Positions 59,673 through 64,000 of a stretch of 64,000 nucleotides of DNA are shown piece by piece (position 1 is the first letter of the stretch; each line of letters opens with the position of its first letter). The stretch lies in NCBI RefSeq assembly GCF_004345565.1, contig NZ_SLWA01000005.1:206398-270397 (forward strand), written 5' to 3'. Position numbers and translations under genes: made by a program. The notes beneath the pieces are model-generated. The model was not told the origin of the DNA. It worked only from the letters and a program-made list of their open reading frames with translations, and ran no database searches. This DNA comes from Flavobacterium circumlabens (GTDB lineage Bacteria > Bacteroidota > Bacteroidia > Flavobacteriales > Flavobacteriaceae).

Positions 59673-60769
59673 TGTACAGGTTTTGAAAAGATATTAGTTA
59701 TAAAGATATTAATTTGCGTGAATATAAGCATGATTTCTACAATAGGAAACCATACTTTTAAATCTTTTTCTCTCAATTTTCCGGCTGAAAACCCCATTAC
59801 AATCCACGCAATGGTGTAGCGAGTCGCGATTAAAGCCAATACAGCAATCCACTGAAATTGAAAAGACAATAGAAGGATAACTAATAAAAAGAAAAATAAT
59901 TGTGAGGTGTAAAAAAGACCTAACTGAATTTTATCAAAAACTTTGTAATAATTTGCAGTAGAAACATGTCTTCTTTTTTGAGAAAACCATTCTGCATATG
60001 TTTCTTTTGGTTTCGAATACGTGAAACTTTCAGGAGTGTAGGCAATTGTAGTGTTGCTTTTATTGGCAGCCTGATTCACGAACAAATCATCATCACCCGA
60101 ACGAACCTGAATGTGCTCGATAAATCCATTTACATTGAAAAACTCTTCCCTTTTGTAAGCTAAATTTCGCCCAACGCCCATATAGGGAAGTCCAATTTTT
60201 GCCCAGGAGAAATATTGTACTGCCGTAAGAACAGTTTCAAATCGAATAAGTTTATTCAATAACGAACGCTCTCTTTTCTCGTAACCGCCATAACCTAAAA
60301 CAATGGTTTTGTTCAGGGTAAATTGTGAAGTCATTGCCGTAATCCATTCTTTTGATGTCGGATAACAATCTGCATCGGTAAATAAAAGATATTCTTTTTT
60401 GGATGCTTTAATTCCAAGTGTCAAAGCATATTTTTTGTTCCCCCAAAAGGCTTCATTGTTTTCTACTTTTACTAAACGAATGTTGCTGTATTGTTTTTCA
60501 AATTCTTCAAAAACTTCCAGTGTTTCATCGCTTGAAGCATCATCAATTAAAACAATTTCAAAGTCAGGATAGTTTTGTTCCGCTAATAGCGGGATATATT
60601 TTTTTACATTTTCTTCTTCATTTTTGGCACAGACAATCACAGAAACCGGAATGTCTTTTGGTGTGATGCTTTGCGGTTTGCCGAAAGCAAATTTCCCGAA
60701 AATGCCCAGATAGTAAGAAAGTTGTAGAACAACAATAGCAATAAAAAAGTAAAAAATGAATGTAAGCAT
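59663..60769 (-). CDS. Family 2 glycosyltransferase, membrane-bound
   Basis: The 368-residue protein has an N-terminal helix (about 3-24), a GT-A domain with VSVIVCAKNEEENVKKYIPLL, VLIDDASSDET, the DxD-type LLFTDADCYPTSKEW (about 131-145), and the acceptor-site QKRRHVSTANYY (about 267). Two or three C-terminal helices (about 285-345) follow. It resembles polysaccharide synthases of the HAS/Mur-like GT2 clan, with a QxxRR-like motif read as QKRRH. It uses a nucleotide sugar on the cytosolic side; the product is unknown. It is the first gene of a unit with the sigma factor. Confidence 0.88.
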   Translation of the reverse strand: MLTFIFYFFIAIVVLQLSYYLGIFGKFAFGKPQSITPKDIPVSVIVCAKNEEENVKKYIPLLAEQNYPDFEIVLIDDASSDETLEVFEEFEKQYSNIRLVKVENNEAFWGNKKYALTLGIKASKKEYLLFTDADCYPTSKEWITAMTSQFTLNKTIVLGYGGYEKRERSLLNKLIRFETVLTAVQYFSWAKIGLPYMGVGRNLAYKREEFFNVNGFIEHIQVRSGDDDLFVNQAANKSNTTIAYTPESFTYSKPKETYAEWFSQKRRHVSTANYYKVFDKIQLGLFYTSQLFFFLLVILLLSFQFQWIAVLALIATRYTIAWIVMGFSAGKLREKDLKVWFPIVEIMLIFTQINIFITNIFSKPVHWK

Positions 60770-60808
60770 CTGATTTTAATGTCTTTTGATTTCTGAATCT
60801 TGCGCGTG

Positions 60809-60838
60809 CAAATGTACTTATGAATTCCTAATTTTCAA
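60809..60838 (-). promoter_or_regulatory. Promoter of the GT2 / sigma factor operon
   Basis: On the minus strand TTG (60836-60838) and TACATTTG (60809-60816) are 19 bases apart, matching the Bacteroidota consensus, and the ATG lies about 40 bases downstream. Confidence 0.6.
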
Positions 60839-60852
60839 TGATTAATACCAAT

Positions 60853-61467
60853 TTACTTTCGGCATTTTGACATTTCTTTCGCAACAGCAATAGCCTGAGG
60901 GTTTTCGGTCTTTTCCAACTCCGAAATTATGTTTTTATAATTAAAATCGTCTCTGTTTTGCGATAGTTTTTTTGTCGCCTGAATTTCATCAATTGCGATT
61001 TCAAAACCAAAAATTCCTCTGGCTTCACGCATGGTTTTTGTGGACAGGTTATCCAGGCGAACCGGATTCTCTGAACCAGCTTCGTATTTATCAACCAATT
61101 TTCTAAGGGATTCAATTGTTGCGGCTTCATCGGTAATTTTGATGCGTCCGTAAACATGTACGGCTATATAGTTCCATGTCGGGACATTCTCATGATCGTA
61201 CCACGAAGAAGAAATATAACTGTGAGGACCTGAAAAGACAGCAAGAACCTGATCGTTTTCTGCAAAACCTTCTGCCTGCGGATTTAATTTTGAAATATGA
61301 CCCTGCAGAACTTCTGTGCCATCAGCCTTAATTTCGAGTTCGATCGGAATATGGGTAGCACATAATTTTCCGTTGGTCAGATTGATCAGGATTCCAAAAC
61401 TATTTTCTCTTAAGAAAGCTCTGATCGATTCCGGATCTTCGTTTTTGTATATCTCAGGTGTGTACAT
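60853..61467 (-). CDS. FMN-binding, PaiB-like protein
   Basis: I choose the ATG at 61467 (MYTPEIYKNEDPES); the upstream in-frame extension is made from a palindromic repeat. The 204-residue split-barrel flavin-binding protein has the PaiB landmarks: ATHIPIELE, GHISKLNPQAEGF, VFSGPHSYISSSWYDHENVPTWNYIAVHVYGRI (read in blocks), and ARGIFGFEIAIDEIQATKKLSQNRDDFNY near the end. In Bacillus PaiB lowers sporulation and protease expression, but family members elsewhere look like FMN enzymes; whether it binds DNA is uncertain. It is monocistronic. Confidence 0.88.
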   Translation of the reverse strand: MYTPEIYKNEDPESIRAFLRENSFGILINLTNGKLCATHIPIELEIKADGTEVLQGHISKLNPQAEGFAENDQVLAVFSGPHSYISSSWYDHENVPTWNYIAVHVYGRIKITDEAATIESLRKLVDKYEAGSENPVRLDNLSTKTMREARGIFGFEIAIDEIQATKKLSQNRDDFNYKNIISELEKTENPQAIAVAKEMSKCRK

Positions 61468-61482
61468 TTTTAGGTCTTGTTT

Positions 61483-61545
61483 TTTTGCCACGAATTGCAT
61501 GAATTAATCCGAATAAATTAGTGGGAATTCGTGTAATTCGTGGCA
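61483..61545. repeat. TGCCACGAATT palindromic element
   Basis: TTTTGCCACGAATTGCATG and GTGTAATTCGTGGCA oppose each other with mismatches. It belongs to the same type as the elements at 48518-48608 and 63817-63896, with the same GCCAC ends but a GAATT rather than GATTAAAA body. It lies between the paiB-like gene and murB. Confidence 0.6.
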
Positions 61546-61556
61546 GGATATTTAAA

Positions 61557-62570
61557 TCAAATCACATTTACTTCAGCTTCGATATGAATGCCAAACGTTT
61601 TAAAAACCGTATCCTGAACGTCTTTTGAAACGGCTAAAATTTCCTGCCCGGTGGCATTTCCGTAATTCACCAAAACCAAAGCCTGATTTTTATGAACTCC
61701 GGCATCTCCGAAACGTTTTCCTTTAAAACCGGCTTGCTCAATCAGCCAGCCCGCAGGGACTTTTACTTCCGTTTCCGAAACTTCGTAATATTTCATTTCC
61801 GGAAATTTTTGGTGGATTTTCTCAAAATCAGATTTCAGTAAAATCGGATTTTTAAAAAAACTGCCGCTGTTTCCCAATTCCTTCGGATCCGGTAATTTAC
61901 TTTGCCTGATAGTAATTACAGCATTGCTTACGTCTTTTAAAGTCGGCGCAGTAATATTGTTTTTAGCCAGTTCAGCCAGAATATCTCCATACGAAGTGTT
62001 GATTTTATGATTGCGTTTCGTCAGTTTATAAATGACCGATGTGATAATATATTGGTCTTTGATTTCATTTTTAAAAATGCTTTCCCTGTAGCCAAAATTA
62101 CATTCGGCGTTGGTGAAGATTCTCATTTCCTGAGATTCAATGTGCATCGCTTCGCAGGAAACAAAAGTGTCTTTGATCTCGGTTCCGTACGCACCAATAT
62201 TCTGAACCGGAGTCGTGCCAACGTTTCCGGGAATTAAGGACATGTTTTCTAAACCGCCAAAATCATTTTCAATGGTATAGAGAACGAAATCATGCCAGGT
62301 TTCTCCTGCCTGACTTTCGACCCAGACAAAATCATCGTCTTCTTTAATGATTTTTTTACCTTTTAAATCGATATGAATGACCAAAGCGTCAATATCTTTC
62401 GTTAAAAGCATGTTGCTGCCCCCGCCCAGAACAAATTTTTTCTGGTTTTTGCTTTCCTCTAAAATGGTTTTCAATTCGGCTGTTGAATGAACGGCTACAA
62501 ATTGTTTCGCTTTGGCTTCAATACCAAAAGTGTTGTGTTTTTTTAAAGAAAAATTGGATTGGATTTCCAT
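61557..62570 (-). CDS. murB: UDP-N-acetylenolpyruvoylglucosamine reductase
   Basis: The 337-residue flavoenzyme reduces UDP-GlcNAc enolpyruvate to UDP-MurNAc with NADPH. It shows FVLGGGSNMLLTKDI (FAD site, about 46-60), LSLIPGNVGTTPVQNIGAYG (about 115), NFGYRESIFK (Arg/Tyr active site, about 160-169), IRQSKLPDPKELGNSGSFFKNP (active-site Ser, about 230) and the final HIEAEVNVI. This is the type I (E. coli-like) form. It lies between repeat elements and appears monocistronic. Confidence 0.96.
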   Translation of the reverse strand: MEIQSNFSLKKHNTFGIEAKAKQFVAVHSTAELKTILEESKNQKKFVLGGGSNMLLTKDIDALVIHIDLKGKKIIKEDDDFVWVESQAGETWHDFVLYTIENDFGGLENMSLIPGNVGTTPVQNIGAYGTEIKDTFVSCEAMHIESQEMRIFTNAECNFGYRESIFKNEIKDQYIITSVIYKLTKRNHKINTSYGDILAELAKNNITAPTLKDVSNAVITIRQSKLPDPKELGNSGSFFKNPILLKSDFEKIHQKFPEMKYYEVSETEVKVPAGWLIEQAGFKGKRFGDAGVHKNQALVLVNYGNATGQEILAVSKDVQDTVFKTFGIHIEAEVNVI

Positions 62571-62646
62571 AGATAAAAGGCTTTTTTGACGTCCCTAAAA
62601 TTCGGGATTATTCTGAGTTCAAAAGTAAGAATTATAATTTTTGGTT

Positions 62647-62740
62647 TTACCGCAAAGACACAAAGTTTGTGCAAAGTTCGTTAAGCTTTGTGTTCATTGC
62701 GTATCCCGATAGCTATCGGGATTGCGTTCTTTGCGGTTAA
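62647..62740. repeat. ACCGCAAAG palindromic element with GATAGCTATC core
   Basis: Outer arms TTACCGCAAAGACA (62647-62660) and TTCTTTGCGGTTAA (62727-62740) enclose a CCCGATAGCTATCGGG palindrome (62705-62720). Part of it, ATAGCTATCGGGATTGCGT, also occurs at 34313-34331. It fills the gap between murB and the glycosyltransferase and overlaps the last bases of the latter. Confidence 0.55.
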
Positions 62741-63801
62741 TTTTTATTTCGCAAGTCTAACAATTCATGATACTTATCCGCAATAATCTTCATATTAATA
62801 TTGTAATTCGCATTCTCTTCCACAAACTTTCGATTCTGTAAAATTGCATTGTTCCGGGATTCGACATTATTAAAAGACCAGATTAATTCTTCTGCCAGCA
62901 TTTCGATATTATCAATTTCAATCAATTGCCCGTTCTCGCGGTGCGTGATCCAGCTTTGATTTCCGGCAATATCAGAAACTACCGGATAACAATTGCAGGC
63001 CATCGCTTCAAATAAGGAAGCCGAAACGCCTTCGGTTATCGGCATGCTGATATAAATATTCGATTGCTGCAATAATCGGGGAAGTTCCGTATTCGGAATT
63101 CTTCCTGTAAAAATCACTTTGTTTTCGATCTGTAAATCTTTGGCTAAATCTTTCAAAAAAGACAAACGGGTTCCGTCGCCCACAATAGTCAGTGAAAAAT
63201 CAATCCCTTTTTGGTTTAAAATCGAAAAAGCTTTTAGAATCGAATCATGTCGGTATTCCGGCTGTAAAGAACGTGTTACGATAGCTTCAATTCGGGTGGC
63301 ATTGGAAATGGACGGGGTGAAAACTGAAAAGTCAATTCCTTTTGGCAGCACCAGCACTTTATTCATGTCAACACCTCTTTCCTTCATCGAAATGGTCATC
63401 ACGGGGCCCCAGGCATGAATCAGGTGTGCTTTTTTGAAAGCATATTTCTGAATGAATTTCTTAAAAGGCAATAAAATGGAACCTTCCGGCCATAAATCGG
63501 TTCTTCCCTGTTGCGCAATGGCAATGGTTTTGGCACCGGATAAAGCCGCAAGAAAGCCATAACTGGTGGTTCTTTCGGCAATTACCATATCGGGTTTTTC
63601 TTTTCGAATGATTTTTCGAATAGCAAAAGGAGCGAAGAAATATTCTGCGATACGCCTGAACCGGTTTAATTTTGAATTATTGGGTGTCTGAAGTTCCCAT
63701 GTTATAATGTCAAAATCGCCAAATTCTTTCAGGCCTTTCATCCAGGTGATAGCATCAGCGCGATAGGACTCGCCAAGAAAAAGTATTTTTCTTTTTTTCA
63801 T
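62737..63801 (-). CDS. Family 4-type glycosyltransferase (GT-B fold)
   Basis: The 354-residue protein has a GT-B architecture: an N-terminal domain from KILFLGESYRADA (about 4) with LIHAWGPVMTISMKERGVD in the middle, and a C-terminal UDP-sugar domain with RSLQPEYRHDSILKAFSIL (about 193), FSLTIVGDGTRLSFLKDLA (about 215), VIFTGRIPNTELPRLLQQSN and the ExxxxxxxE-like ITEGVSASLFEAMACNCYPV (about 270). This pattern is GT4. No other cell-surface polysaccharide genes are adjacent within the window, so the product is unknown. Confidence 0.87.
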   Translation of the reverse strand: MKKRKILFLGESYRADAITWMKGLKEFGDFDIITWELQTPNNSKLNRFRRIAEYFFAPFAIRKIIRKEKPDMVIAERTTSYGFLAALSGAKTIAIAQQGRTDLWPEGSILLPFKKFIQKYAFKKAHLIHAWGPVMTISMKERGVDMNKVLVLPKGIDFSVFTPSISNATRIEAIVTRSLQPEYRHDSILKAFSILNQKGIDFSLTIVGDGTRLSFLKDLAKDLQIENKVIFTGRIPNTELPRLLQQSNIYISMPITEGVSASLFEAMACNCYPVVSDIAGNQSWITHRENGQLIEIDNIEMLAEELIWSFNNVESRNNAILQNRKFVEENANYNINMKIIADKYHELLDLRNKN

Positions 63802-63816
63802 TCGGCAAACTTAATT

Positions 63817-63896
63817 TTTTTGCCACAGATTAAAAGATTTTACAGGATTTTTTAATCTGTGTGAATCTGTGAAATCTGTGAAATCTGTAGCAAAAC
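63817..63896. repeat. TGCCACAGATTAAAAGATT palindromic element with internal 9-mer repeats
   Basis: The left arm TTTTGCCACAGATTAAAAGA matches the element at 48518-48608. The right half contains CTGTGAAATC units repeated about three times (around 63862-63890) and ends GTAGCAAAA. The palindrome is less regular than at 48518. Confidence 0.55.
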
Positions 63897-63906
63897 TTTA
63901 TATTTT

Positions 63907-64000
63907 CTAAAATTCATCAGTTTCTAAAGCACGATTAATGAATTCGTTTAAAGGTTTTAAAGCAATCAGCTTCTGACTCATCTTTGCCACAAAATCTTTT
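63907..64000 (-). CDS. C-terminal end of an unidentified gene (cut by the window edge)
   Basis: The minus-strand frame enters from the window edge with KDFVAKMSQKLIALKPLNEF and ends RALETDEF at the TAG at 63907-63909. It is open throughout the available 31 codons. Too little is visible to name a family. It lies in the same direction as the glycosyltransferase, separated by the palindromic element. Confidence 0.5.
   Translation of the reverse strand, partial: KDFVAKMSQKLIALKPLNEFINRALETDEF

Noticed and set aside
63862..63890. Tandem CTGTGAAATC units resembling a mini-CRISPR or satellite.
   Set aside because: There are only about three short units with no spacers of regular size. They are part of the TGCCAC palindromic element.

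Overview
The window looks like chromosomal DNA of a Flavobacterium-type member of the Bacteroidota. It is AT-rich, promoters carry the TAnnTTTG -7 element with a TTTG-like -33 box about 19-20 bases upstream, and Shine-Dalgarno sequences are mostly absent. The gene content is also typical: a SusC/SusD pair, TonB-linked barrels, HmuY, many short lipoproteins, and flavobacterial intergenic palindromes. No phage, insertion sequence, rRNA operon or CRISPR array was seen. Most of the window is ordinary core genome broken by small accessory islands.

Layout. 1-470: two identical tandem tRNA-Thr(TGT) genes. 473-5696: envelope lipoproteins, htpG and an OmpA-type lipoprotein. 5768-9528 (-): a polymorphic-toxin island, made of a lipoprotein with a pre-toxin segment and an AHH nuclease C-terminus, an Imm11-like immunity gene 3 bases downstream, and two unknown genes. 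9686-19915: an orphan ABC ATPase, an S9 peptidase, a FabH-like KAS III, CutC, an outer-membrane barrel and argS. 20037-25382: an orphan SusC/SusD pair, flanked by direct repeats that include the terminator and preceded by a possible remnant of an older SusD gene. 25443-29170: a haem uptake locus (DUF6607, TonB-dependent receptor, HmuY) with a Fur-like palindrome in the receptor promoter. 29536-34115: a translationally coupled operon of two SGNH hydrolases (one with a LysM domain inserted) and an MBOAT acyltransferase, probably for O-acetylation of an envelope polymer. 34415-37932: ffh, folD, corA. 38219-40603: a membrane protein, a PF13601 winged-helix regulator and a large membrane protein, with a shared palindromic operator in front of both transcription units. 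40874-43949: an unknown protein followed by a TPR sensor kinase and a LytTR regulator.

43980-51081: rluF; a cytochrome P450/ABM monooxygenase pair divergent from an ArsR regulator, with a recent 345-bp tandem duplication of the ABM 3' end; an alpha/beta hydrolase; a coiled-coil protein of the zinc-ribbon family that has lost its cysteines; a Nif3-like protein; and a decayed YoeB-type toxin-antitoxin module that runs directly into the lpxK start codon. 51082-64000: lpxK, a hybrid histidine kinase, gap, lipA, an M48 protease, a PH-domain protein, a TonB energy transducer, a GT2-sigma factor operon with a terminator-like hairpin at the junction, a PaiB-like flavoprotein, murB, a GT4 glycosyltransferase and the end of an unidentified gene.

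The best candidates for something less described are the lipoprotein-tethered AHH toxin island, the PF13601 regulator with its paired operators, the SGNH/SGNH-LysM/MBOAT operon, and the toxin-antitoxin relic at lpxK. All family assignments come from reading motifs; no database search was run.
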